A stretch of 64,000 nucleotides of DNA, taken from NCBI RefSeq assembly GCF_014698845.1, contig NZ_JACJTV010000004.1:186001-250000 (forward strand). The letters are read 5' to 3'. Under the pieces are notes generated by a model. It was not told the origin of the DNA and did no database searches. It was given only the letters and a program-made list of their open reading frames with translations. Numbering within the stretch: position 1 is the first letter of the stretch; each line of letters opens with the position of its first letter. This document shows positions 45,940 through 54,147 of this stretch, piece by piece. This DNA comes from Coleofasciculus sp. FACHB-1120. Lineage in GTDB: Bacteria; Cyanobacteriota; Cyanobacteriia; Cyanobacteriales; FACHB-T130. The position numbers and the translations under genes are program-made.

Positions 45940-47259
45940 ATGTCGCAACGCTCCCTTATGGTGCGTTCGGAGTGTATCCAGCAAGCTAAATCTGCTTATC
46001 AGCGGAGTAGGTATGAAAGCCACAAGGATATTGCAGTAGATATCGGAGTATCACCAGATACAGTTCGCAAATTCTTCAATGGGAAACCTGTTGAGCGTAG
46101 GAATTTTTTGGAACTTTGCAATCTCTTGGATTTGGACTGGCAAGCGATCGCTGATTTAGACATTCAGGAAAGTGATATTCAACTTCCAGCTAGTGAATTA
46201 GAAATTCAAACAAAAATTAAAAGAAGATTAGAAGATAAAGCTAATATCTCCCAATCATTATTATTTGGTGTAGAAGAATATATAACAACGTTGAAAGAAT
46301 ATTTACAAGATAAAGAAGGTAGTTGGTTTATTAGTGTCGTCGGAACGGGAGGAGTTGGTAAGACATCTATTGTAGAGAAGTTAGTTAGAGAACATACAGT
46401 ACAGTCAGGGTTTATTGATCTGGCTTGGGTAACAGCTAAAAGAACTTATTTTAGAGTCGAAGAGCGCTCAATTAGAGATATAGGTACGGCTTTAAATGTT
46501 GATGCTTTAGTTTCTGAAATAGCAGAGCAGCTACAGATAAACTTACCACCAACCATAGACGAACATTTTTCATATTTACAAAGTCAGCTAAAGTCTGCTC
46601 CTTATCTAATTATTATAGATAATCTAGAAACTCTGCAAGACTACACTGAGCTACTAACCAGATTTGACCCTTATAGCAAAAGAAATAATTTACGACCTAG
46701 CAAGATTATCTTTACTTCCAGGCAAAAAATCCAGAAGCTAACGATGGAGGTGAGGGAAGTAGAACTTAAAGGTATAAGTGTCAATCCAACTTTAAAGTTA
46801 ATTCGATACAAGGGAGGACACATTCAACGTATTTATGATGCAAAAGATGATGAACTGTTACCAATATTTCATGCTACCAATGGTATTCCACTGATAATAT
46901 TACTTGTCGTTAGTCTGATAGCAATCGATGACTCACCGTTAGATGAAATTATTCAGTCACTCATTAATCAAGATGAGCTTTACAAATATTTGTATGAGGA
47001 AGCTCTATTTTCAATTTCAGATAATGCTCTAAAAGTTTTGAAGTCAATGACTCGCTTCAGTGAGAGTATTCCAGTTCCACGTCGTCTACTAAAGCAACAA
47101 GCTGAGCTTAGTGATGATGAATTCAAAGAATCTGTAGGTGAGTGCATTCAGCATTCGCTGCTTATAAGTATTTCTAGACTTTCAGATGAGCCACGTTATT
47201 CAATACACAACTTACTATACGAGTTTTTGAGGGAATTGCAATCCAGTGACCAAACTTGA
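45940..47259 (+). CDS. HTH plus NB-ARC-type STAND ATPase without sensor repeats
   Basis: 439 residues. An N-terminal XRE-like HTH (about 25-50, HKDIAVDIGVSPDTVRKFF) is followed by a P-loop NTPase: Walker A VGTGGVGKT (134-142), Walker B LIIIDNLE (223-230), sensor IIFTSRQ (256-262), a GLPL-like TNGIPLIIL (about 313-321), a winged-helix region and a MHD-like SIHNLLYEF (421-429). STAND proteins normally end in WD40, TPR or LRR repeats; this one stops instead and overlaps the next gene by 14 bases. It is AT-rich. It probably oligomerises on signal binding. Role inferred: defence, stress or cell-death switch. Confidence 0.82.
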   Translation: MSQRSLMVRSECIQQAKSAYQRSRYESHKDIAVDIGVSPDTVRKFFNGKPVERRNFLELCNLLDLDWQAIADLDIQESDIQLPASELEIQTKIKRRLEDKANISQSLLFGVEEYITTLKEYLQDKEGSWFISVVGTGGVGKTSIVEKLVREHTVQSGFIDLAWVTAKRTYFRVEERSIRDIGTALNVDALVSEIAEQLQINLPPTIDEHFSYLQSQLKSAPYLIIIDNLETLQDYTELLTRFDPYSKRNNLRPSKIIFTSRQKIQKLTMEVREVELKGISVNPTLKLIRYKGGHIQRIYDAKDDELLPIFHATNGIPLIILLVVSLIAIDDSPLDEIIQSLINQDELYKYLYEEALFSISDNALKVLKSMTRFSESIPVPRRLLKQQAELSDDEFKESVGECIQHSLLISISRLSDEPRYSIHNLLYEFLRELQSSDQT

Positions 47260-48601
47260 TGAGAAAATTAATAAGCGCCAACTTCTTAGGGAAAGACTAA
47301 AATCCCAGAAAAAGACAGGAGATACTGCTAAACTTCTGAACACTTGGCTTTCTGAAACTGAGTCTAGCACCGATCTCGCTCACGTTTTACAGTCACTACA
47401 GGACAATCGAAAAGATTCTGAACAGTTGCCAATACGTTGTAAGGTAATAGTTAAATTTACTAACAAAGCGCTCCAAACAAATCAAGCTTTTGACTGGCTT
47501 CAAGCAATTGAGCAATTACTCCAAGACAATCAGAAGGTTGGAAAAGTTATACCAGCCGAGTTGTATATTTCAAAATATCTTTGCTTAAAAAACTTCAAAA
47601 ACTTTGATCTGGAAGCTGAAAATTGCTTACATAGAGCAATTACGCTGTCTAACAATAATGAAGATAAAATTAAAGCCTACTTGGTGCTTGTCCTGTACTA
47701 TGACGATATTAGTGAATACAAGAAGATGAAAGATGTAATTATTAAATGTGAAGCTTTTTGTGAAAAATACTCAATTCCTGAGGAATATTTAGCTCGTACT
47801 TTGGTTTTACTGGGTCGCTACAATTTTCGTAGATTTAAATTTGCTAAATCAAAAAAGTATTTCATTCAAGCCCAATTAAAACTAGAGTTATTATGCAAAC
47901 AACAAAAATATAAATGGCTCCTCCGAACATTAAGCGAATGTTTACATTTCCTCGGCAGAATATATTTTGAGGAATATGAATTCATCAAATCTATTAACTT
48001 TTATGTTAAATCCCAAAAAGTTTTAGAAGAAGGCTGTGAGAAAAATAGTTTGACGCTAGATATTGGAGCAACTGCCTTCTATCACTTGCGACTAGGTCAG
48101 CTTCTTGAGGCTGCTCAAATTAAAGACAGTGCAAAATACCATTACGATAAAAGTCTACAACTCTTCATTGAGCATAATGGCGCACCATCTAGTTTAGTTC
48201 ATCTAAACCTAGCCCTAGCCAATCTAGTTGAAAATAAATCTGATAATTCATATTCTGCTAAACAAAATTCTCATAAACAGGAAAAACAAATAAAAGATGC
48301 TGCGGAAAAAGCATTAAAAACTGGTTATCATCGTGGCTACCTAATGGCACTTGTACAACTGCTTTCGCTCTATATGAAGAATCTAAAAATTCATTTAGCG
48401 CTGAAAGTGGTTTGGGATATCTTTATATCAAAGGAATTTCAGGAGTTAGGTGGTATAGTTTTTGTACTGGCTTTTATATACAAAATTTTCTTAAAGTTAT
48501 ATTACAAAATAAAATACAATTTTTACAAAAAGTTTAAATATGATAAAATTCTCTATAGATGTCTTTGTTTAGATCCTAAATGCAAGTTAAATAACAAGTA
48601 A
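47246..48601 (+). CDS. TPR-like protein with C-terminal membrane segment, partner of the STAND ATPase
   Basis: 451 residues, mostly helical repeats resembling degenerate TPRs (for example YLARTLVLLGRYNFRRFKFAKSKKYF, FLGRIYFEEYEFIKSINFYV, LRLGQLLEAAQIKDSAKYHYDKSL). A hydrophobic helix near 402-420 (GGIVFVLAFIYKIFLKLYY) is followed by a Lys/Tyr-rich tail ending RCLCLDPKCKL. The start is a GTG inside the end of the ATPase gene, so the two are coupled. It probably supplies the sensor and membrane end of a split STAND protein. The sequence is AT-rich. The membrane segment and coupling are seen; the effector role is inferred. Confidence 0.72.
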   Translation: MTKLDEKINKRQLLRERLKSQKKTGDTAKLLNTWLSETESSTDLAHVLQSLQDNRKDSEQLPIRCKVIVKFTNKALQTNQAFDWLQAIEQLLQDNQKVGKVIPAELYISKYLCLKNFKNFDLEAENCLHRAITLSNNNEDKIKAYLVLVLYYDDISEYKKMKDVIIKCEAFCEKYSIPEEYLARTLVLLGRYNFRRFKFAKSKKYFIQAQLKLELLCKQQKYKWLLRTLSECLHFLGRIYFEEYEFIKSINFYVKSQKVLEEGCEKNSLTLDIGATAFYHLRLGQLLEAAQIKDSAKYHYDKSLQLFIEHNGAPSSLVHLNLALANLVENKSDNSYSAKQNSHKQEKQIKDAAEKALKTGYHRGYLMALVQLLSLYMKNLKIHLALKVVWDIFISKEFQELGGIVFVLAFIYKIFLKLYYKIKYNFYKKFKYDKILYRCLCLDPKCKLNNK

Positions 48602-48702
48602 TACCGAAGCAAGTTGATAAATGCTAGGGACAATGGAAAGTAGAGTATGAAAGATCGCATCCTCACTACAAAAATGCGAGCGCTCTCTTTCCTCACTTCA
48701 CG

Positions 48703-49014
48703 CTAATTTCTGTCTGAAGCAGAATCCCGCTTCAGCTTAGGAAAGCGGTAAAAGGTATCTCCATCAGCATCTACTTCTGGCAGCACTCCAAACATCTGCA
48801 CCTGACGATCCAGGTATTCCTTTGCCAACGGGACATCTACTCTTGCCGCTGCTGTTAGTTGAATGAGCGAAATACAACTATCTTGAGCTTCTAGCAATTG
48901 ATAAAAAGCATTTTCTAGCTGCATCTGCTGCTGTCGTTGCTGGGAGGCATTGTAAAACAACAAACCCGCCATCACACTGGCGGTGATGATAAAGATTACC
49001 TCAAAAATCGCCAT
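48703..49014 (-). CDS. Membrane-anchored hypothetical protein
   Basis: About 103 residues. One membrane helix (VIFIITASVMAGLLFY) is followed by a helical domain with AFYQLLEAQDSCISLIQLTAAARVDVPLAKEYLD and a final DGDTFYRFPKL, resembling a small winged helix that ends in the conserved Phe-Tyr-Arg-Phe. The ATG at 49014 matches the start of the helix; a longer frame to 49077 includes Cys/His-rich extra residues. Function unknown. It lies 99 bases downstream of the cyclophilin gene on the same strand. Confidence 0.65.
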   Translation of the reverse strand: MAIFEVIFIITASVMAGLLFYNASQQRQQQMQLENAFYQLLEAQDSCISLIQLTAAARVDVPLAKEYLDRQVQMFGVLPEVDADGDTFYRFPKLKRDSASDRN

Positions 49015-49113
49015 AAATTTCCCGATTTTATAGCACAGAGGGTGAGCGATCGCGCAATGCTGGCATTGCTGTCCCACCCACCCTATTAATAGCTCTTTAT
49101 TGGAGCTGGATGT

Positions 49114-50250
49114 TTATGCAGTTTGTGGCGGAATTAAATTCTCCGTCCCCTGGATTACCTTAGCCGAGACAATCTTGTCACCTGCATCGAGTTTTTCCAG
49201 CACTTCTTTACCCTTGGTTAAATAGCCAAAAACTGAATATCTCCCATCCAACAGGTTGCGACCCGCTGGGGTCAATTCTGGCTCAAACAGGAAGAAAAAG
49301 AACTGAGAAGAACCTCCGTTGGGTTCTGTTTCCGGACGAGCCATTGCTAAGGCACCATAAGCTGAGAAGGGAAGCACGGGCAGGTCAAGGTAACGTCCTG
49401 CGTCTTCTAAGGTGATGCCATAGGTGGGTTCTTTGTCGCCTCTCGCTAGCACTTCTAAAGGAACTGCCCGGTATTTACCAGTTTCTGGGTCAATAAACCC
49501 TTGATCTGGGCCAGGAGGATCTCCCACTTGCAGCACGTAGGAGTCTTCGGCGCGGACAAATTCTAGCCCGTTATAGAAACCACGCTGGACTAAATCCACA
49601 AAGTTACCCGCAGTCACGGGCGCACTGTAACCGTCTACTACTAGGGTCAGGGGGCCTTTCTCTGTTGTCATTTCTATGGTGGCGCGTCCCTTGAGTTGAG
49701 GCAGATTACTGTAGGCTGAGGGCACCTCGAAGGGGAATCCCGGCACCATTAGCTCTTCTAGCTGACCCACGAGATCGAGAACGTTGCCCCGTTCCGCCTG
49801 AGTTTGTTCTTTATCTTTGGCTTCCACGGTTTCTCGAAGCTTCCCGAATTGGTCTTCTATCTTCGCAATTAGGGCTTCTGCTTGAGATTTTTGCGACGGA
49901 GAGACGCCCGCGAGCAAGTCGGAGGAGCGATCGCTTAAAATTCGAGATGCCTTGCTAACATCGCTGGCGATCGCACTCCAACGCTTACTTCGCAGTTGTA
50001 TGGAAATATCTTCTAAATCGGCTTGCATTTCCCGCACTGCTTGATTGTCAATGGGTAGGGCATACCGTAACAAAGCTTTACCATCTGTGATGGCATTTCC
50101 CGATGGCAATCCACTATCACGGGCAGTTTTGCCAGAATCCCACCAAGCAGCGCTGAGTCCTGCTGAGAGTGTCATCATCAGCACTACTAAGACGCCTGTT
50201 AAAGCCAAGCGTTTGAACCAATCGAGCGTGGAACGGTTTGAATCAAGCAT
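49114..50250 (-). CDS. Thylakoid-lumen cyclophilin-type peptidyl-prolyl isomerase (CYP38/TLP40-like)
   Basis: 378 residues. A membrane/signal segment (LALTGVLVVLMMTLSAGLSAAWW) leads to a helical bundle (about 60-170, with DLVGQLEELMVPGFPFEVP), then a cyclophilin domain: GPLTLVVDGYSAPVTAGNFVDLVQRGFYNGLEF, VLQVGDPPGPDQG, SQFFFFLFEPELTPAGRNLLDGRYSVFGYLTKG. The layout equals that of CYP38/TLP40, needed for photosystem II assembly; the isomerase site is degenerate in that family. Likely lumenal or periplasmic. Confidence 0.88.
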   Translation of the reverse strand: MLDSNRSTLDWFKRLALTGVLVVLMMTLSAGLSAAWWDSGKTARDSGLPSGNAITDGKALLRYALPIDNQAVREMQADLEDISIQLRSKRWSAIASDVSKASRILSDRSSDLLAGVSPSQKSQAEALIAKIEDQFGKLRETVEAKDKEQTQAERGNVLDLVGQLEELMVPGFPFEVPSAYSNLPQLKGRATIEMTTEKGPLTLVVDGYSAPVTAGNFVDLVQRGFYNGLEFVRAEDSYVLQVGDPPGPDQGFIDPETGKYRAVPLEVLARGDKEPTYGITLEDAGRYLDLPVLPFSAYGALAMARPETEPNGGSSQFFFFLFEPELTPAGRNLLDGRYSVFGYLTKGKEVLEKLDAGDKIVSAKVIQGTENLIPPQTA

Positions 50251-50445
50251 AAATTAATTCCTGCATGCTGCTTTCCCGACTGCGGTTGAAGCTTTCACGC
50301 TTACCAAAAACTCCATTTTTAATCTTGCCACACGGGTGTCCCGACCCAGCGACATTAGACGCAGCCGATCGATCTACGAGTAATAGGAAGAACCTCCGCT
50401 CGCGGTAAAATGAGGTGCCGATTGTTCTCCCCTAGATAAAGATTC

Positions 50446-51003
50446 ATGATTTCGAGTAACGACTTTAGAACTGGCGTCACCATTGAATTAGATGGAGCTG
50501 TGTGGCGGGTAGTAGAATTTCTCCACGTTAAGCCAGGGAAAGGAGCTGCGTTTGTCCGCACTAAGCTAAAAAATGTGCAGTCAGGCTCCGTTGTGGAACG
50601 AACCTTCCGAGCCGCAGAAACGGTGCCCCAGGCAAATCTGGAAAAGCGCACGATGCAGCATACCTACAAAGAAGGCGACCAGTTCGTGTTTATGGACATG
50701 GAAACCTATGAAGAAGCAAGCCTGAATGCGGTTCAGATTGGCGATCGCGTAAAGTACCTTAAGGAAGGCATGGAAGTGAACGTCATCAGCTGGGGCGAGC
50801 AGATCATGGAAGTGGAACTGCCCAACTCCGTAGTGCTGGAAGTGACGCAAACCGATCCCGGTCTCAAAGGCGATACCGCCACTGGCGGCTCGAAACCCGC
50901 AATCGTGGAAACAGGTGCCCAGGTGATGGTTCCCCTGTTTATCACGGTCGGAGAGCGGATCAAGATTGATACCCGTAGCGATACCTATCTGGGTCGAGAA
51001 TAA
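50446..51003 (+). CDS. efp: Elongation factor P
   Basis: 185 residues, three OB-like domains. The N-terminal KOW-like region contains [17 protein letters not shown], whose Lys loop tip stimulates proline peptide bonds on the ribosome; the middle has [16 protein letters not shown]; the end is [20 protein letters not shown]. Normal length. accB follows after 145 bases, the common cyanobacterial order. Confidence 0.96.
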   Translation: MISSNDFRTGVTIELDGAVWRVVEFLHVKPGKGAAFVRTKLKNVQSGSVVERTFRAAETVPQANLEKRTMQHTYKEGDQFVFMDMETYEEASLNAVQIGDRVKYLKEGMEVNVISWGEQIMEVELPNSVVLEVTQTDPGLKGDTATGGSKPAIVETGAQVMVPLFITVGERIKIDTRSDTYLGRE

Positions 51004-51148
51004 TGCAAAAGTTTTTAGTCAGTGGTCAGGGGTCAGCGGTACAGAAGAAACAACCAACAACCAACAACTGACACTGACCTTGAGACGAGATTTACCCTTG
51101 TCTCTACCAAGCAACAATTAATCCCTGACTACTGACATCCTTTTTCTC

Positions 51149-51667
51149 ATGTCCATAGACTTCAACGATCTCCGTGAACTGCTGGCAGCGATCGCGCAAA
51201 CCGATATTACAGAGTTGACACTCAAAAGCGCTGATTTTGAACTCACCGTGCGGAAAGATCCGCGCGGAGGTTTGCCGGTCTTGCCACCCGCCCTGGCAGG
51301 GAGTGGGAGTCCCGAAGTCTCGGCTCCCCCCTCCCAGGCATCTCCGTCCATGCCGTCCAGCCCGAACTTAGAGGCGGTGCCACGAACTGCCCCGCCGACC
51401 ACTGCTGGTTCTCCCATTGATAGAAGACTCGAAGATGTCAAATCACCGATGGTGGGGACGTTTTATCGCGCTCCCTCACCGGATGATTCTCCATTTGTGG
51501 AAGTGGGCGATCGCATCCGTACCGGACAAACCGTCTGCATCATTGAGGCAATGAAGCTGATGAATGAAATTGAAGCCGAGGTGTCCGGTACAGTGATAGA
51601 AGTTTTGGTTCAAAACGGCGAACCGGTTGAGTATGGTCAACCGCTAATGCGGATTAATCCCGAATAA
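51149..51667 (+). CDS. accB: Biotin carboxyl carrier protein of acetyl-CoA carboxylase
   Basis: 172 residues. An N-terminal domain ([23 protein letters not shown]) is joined by a Pro/Ser-rich linker (about 50-90) to a biotinyl domain with the biotinylated Lys in [16 protein letters not shown]. It carries carboxyl groups between AccC and AccA/AccD in fatty acid synthesis. Motifs intact. It sits downstream of efp. The intervening sequence is repeat-rich (AACAACCAACAACC-like). Confidence 0.95.
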   Translation: MSIDFNDLRELLAAIAQTDITELTLKSADFELTVRKDPRGGLPVLPPALAGSGSPEVSAPPSQASPSMPSSPNLEAVPRTAPPTTAGSPIDRRLEDVKSPMVGTFYRAPSPDDSPFVEVGDRIRTGQTVCIIEAMKLMNEIEAEVSGTVIEVLVQNGEPVEYGQPLMRINPE

Positions 51668-52008
51668 CTTTAGCATTTGTCGCCGTTGTACGGAGGCATC
51701 TGTGATGAATCCTTCAAAAAGTTTATTTCCAAAATTTACTATTTTTGGAGTAAACTTTTTTGTATAATTTAATTCTCTAAAAATTGCCTCTTAATAATGG
51801 AAATATCGATTAGGTTTTCTAATTACGCATATTTCCATTATTTAATTCTCCAGAATTTACTTTAGCAAATCATCTCTAAAGCTGCCCAGGTTTCTACCCT
51901 AATAGGTCTGACAAATTTAATAATTATTCATAGTTATAATGACTTAATAGCTATTAAGCAAAAAACATCATATATAATCAGGTTGAACTATCATTTCTGG
52001 TTAGTCTC
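51668..52008. other. AT-rich intergenic region with a 14-bp inverted repeat
   Basis: Arms AATAATGGAAATAT (51793-51806) and ATATTTCCATTATT (51829-51842) are perfect with 22 bases between, about 165 bases before the ArsR gene. They could be an operator or hairpin. No gene is seen. Confidence 0.5.
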
Positions 52009-52377
52009 ATGCGACAAGCTTTGTCTGTACCACCAGAATCTGTACCGTCAGAAGTTGTACAACAACTTGCAGAATACTTCAGCATCTTGAGCGAACCAAT
52101 GCGGTTGCGGATTTTGAACTTCCTACGCGACGACGAGAAATGCGTACAAGAATTGGTTGAGGCAACACAAACCAGTCAGGCTAACGTTTCTAAACATCTA
52201 AAAGTGATGATGCAAGCCGGTATCCTGAGTCGCCGCAGCGAAGGGACATCGGCTTATTACAAAGTGGAAGATGAGTTGATTTTTGAATTATGCAACTTAG
52301 TTTGCGATCGCCTTGCCGCTCGGATTGAACAGCAAGCCCGCCACTTCCGTGACTTTAGCTTAAGCGCCAGAAAGTAA
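52009..52377 (+). CDS. ArsR/SmtB-family transcriptional regulator
   Basis: 122 residues with a winged-helix fold: LSEPMRLRILNFLRDDEKCVQELVEAT, recognition helix TSQANVSKHLKVMMQAGIL, wing SRRSEGTSAYYKV, and helix 5 ELCNLVCDRLA. Three Cys (in EKCVQEL and ELCNLVC) could sense metals or reactive sulfur, as in other family members, but the exact ligand set is not evident. No transporter or sulfur gene is adjacent, so it may act on a distant target or itself. Confidence 0.85.
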   Translation: MRQALSVPPESVPSEVVQQLAEYFSILSEPMRLRILNFLRDDEKCVQELVEATQTSQANVSKHLKVMMQAGILSRRSEGTSAYYKVEDELIFELCNLVCDRLAARIEQQARHFRDFSLSARK

Positions 52378-52385
52378 ACAAAGCC

Positions 52386-53051
52386 CTACAAATCAAAATT
52401 TTTCTCAAAGTTTTGGCGAGTCAGAGGTTGATTGAGTTCCAACCCTTCACCGCCCAAAACTTCCAACCGTTTTCCCTCTACATCAATCCAAACATTGGTA
52501 TTGGGATTGATACTGGTGGCCGTATAGAGGATTTGCGCCACGCGACCTGTCATCGAGGCACTACCGCCACCAGCAGTAAATTCTTCGGACAAATCTACAT
52601 GAATACCATCCTCCCGAACATCCAGATTTCGTAGCTGCGTTCCCTTGGGAATCGTGCTGCTGTAAGCCGGATCGTTCGGGCCTGCTAACAAGCGATTGAA
52701 CGCACCTTCTAGAATGTTCTCAGACTTGACTCCTGCCTGTATTTTGACCGGAGCGGGCACCACCTCAATCTTGCTACCACTACTCTTGAGCCAGTAGACT
52801 TGAACCGTCTTCTGACTAGATAGTTGCTGAGCGGACGGCTTCACAGAGGGTTGCACAGATGGCTGTACAGATGGCTGCACAGATGCCTGAGGCGCAGTAG
52901 TCGGTTGGATAGCCGTAGAAACTGACGGTGTTGGAGAAGAGTCTGTATTTGCTGCCTGTTGCTCCCCTGGGCTACAAGCCGCCAAAGCCATCGCCAAAAC
53001 ACTAACGGCGATGCCAATACCGATTCGACGGCCTGATTGTTGAACTTTCAT
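52386..53051 (-). CDS. GerMN-domain lipoprotein
   Basis: 221 residues. The lipobox LAAC (Cys26) ends the signal. A low-complexity linker with repeated QPSV (about 58-70) follows, then a GerMN domain (about 82-200): VYWLKSSGSKIEVVPAPVKI, LEGAFNRLLAGP, GIHVDLSEEFTAGGGSASMTGRVAQILYTAT and NVWIDVEGKRLEVLGGEG. GerMN proteins bind or scaffold cell-wall partners in other bacteria. Located between the ArsR and DUF2993 genes; function unknown. Confidence 0.85.
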   Translation of the reverse strand: MKVQQSGRRIGIGIAVSVLAMALAACSPGEQQAANTDSSPTPSVSTAIQPTTAPQASVQPSVQPSVQPSVKPSAQQLSSQKTVQVYWLKSSGSKIEVVPAPVKIQAGVKSENILEGAFNRLLAGPNDPAYSSTIPKGTQLRNLDVREDGIHVDLSEEFTAGGGSASMTGRVAQILYTATSINPNTNVWIDVEGKRLEVLGGEGLELNQPLTRQNFEKNFDL

Positions 53052-53140
53052 ATCAATTTCCCTCCTTAAAATTTATTTGGATGCTGGTGAGGAGGTTTTG
53101 TTGAGGAATACAGTGAAGATGAGCGCTGCTCCGGATAATT

Positions 53141-53959
53141 CTAACGTTGAGTAGATGCGGAAGCAGTGTCTAGCTTTTCTACTCTTACAAATGCAGCTAA
53201 CTCTAGTTGTTCCTTATTTAAATCTAATTTTAGGAGTCGGGCAGCAATCCCTCTATCCTCCAAGGTGCGGAGATCCAAGCGGCTATTGAGACCGGACACG
53301 AAAGAGGCAACCAGGAGGGGTGGCACTGGCATCCCATTGACCAAGACATTTGGCTCGATCAATTGCAACTGATGCTCAGACACGATACCTAGCCCTGATT
53401 CCACCGAGACAACCAGTTTATCTGCATTTCCCGGCTCCTGCAATTCCAACTGGAAACGCAGCCGGTTATCTCCCAGAAATTCCACTTGAGGATTGACAAA
53501 CTCATAGCGCTGAACCAGCATATCAGCGTTGCTGCCAAGAATGCGGCTTCCCAGTTTACGCAATTGAGCGCTGACGGCGGGTGACTGTAAAGCTTGATTG
53601 ATATCTTGCTGGGTAATCACCAAACGCACCCCAGCTTGTAAAGGTTGCTTCAACAATTCAGTCGGTCGCACTCTCTTCTGCCGGAGACGCGCCACATCCA
53701 GGTTAATGGGGTCGGTTTCCATTTCCAGCGCTGCAATCCGAAATTCTGGCGTCACCCACAACCCTCGCCCACCAATCCGCACTCGTTGGACTTTTCCTCG
53801 CACGATTTGGAAATTTGGAGCATTGTCAACGCGGACTTGCAACTGCTCCACTTTATCAAACCGTGAACGAATGGCATTCGCAGCGATACGGTCGATGGCG
53901 AAATTAACAGGGGAAACTAGAGTAAGCAAACCAGATAGAAAAATTGCTATAAATTCCAT
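53141..53959 (-). CDS. DUF2993 (LmeA-like) membrane-associated protein
   Basis: About 272 residues. A hydrophobic N-terminal segment (FIAIFLSGLLTLVSPVNFAIDRIAANAI) anchors or exports it. DUF2993 marks are VEQLQVRVDNAPNFQIVRGKVQRVRIGGRGL and VITQQDINQALQSPAV. The family includes proteins of the cell envelope; function is mostly unknown. I prefer the Met at 53959, before the hydrophobic stretch, over an open frame to 54019. Confidence 0.8.
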   Translation of the reverse strand: MEFIAIFLSGLLTLVSPVNFAIDRIAANAIRSRFDKVEQLQVRVDNAPNFQIVRGKVQRVRIGGRGLWVTPEFRIAALEMETDPINLDVARLRQKRVRPTELLKQPLQAGVRLVITQQDINQALQSPAVSAQLRKLGSRILGSNADMLVQRYEFVNPQVEFLGDNRLRFQLELQEPGNADKLVVSVESGLGIVSEHQLQLIEPNVLVNGMPVPPLLVASFVSGLNSRLDLRTLEDRGIAARLLKLDLNKEQLELAAFVRVEKLDTASASTQR

Positions 53960-54089
53960 AGTTCTCGCTTGAATTTTCTGGATTTGCACAATGACACGAT
54001 TTTCTGAAATCTCGCGCACAGACGCATAGTTTTTAGGAGTGATAAAAGCGCCTTGGCATCAAATATCATCTAAGTGTTTTTTTGAAACA

Positions 54090-54137
54090 CAAAGGCACAA
54101 AGACACAGAATGAGAATCTTGTATCTTTGTGCCTTTG
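54090..54137. repeat. Inverted repeat downstream of proS
   Basis: 14-base arms CAAAGGCACAAAGA (54090-54103) and TCTTTGTGCCTTTG (54124-54137) pair perfectly around 20 bases. It is a common cyanobacterial intergenic repeat and may terminate proS. Confidence 0.65.
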
Positions 54138-54147
54138 GGGTGAATTG

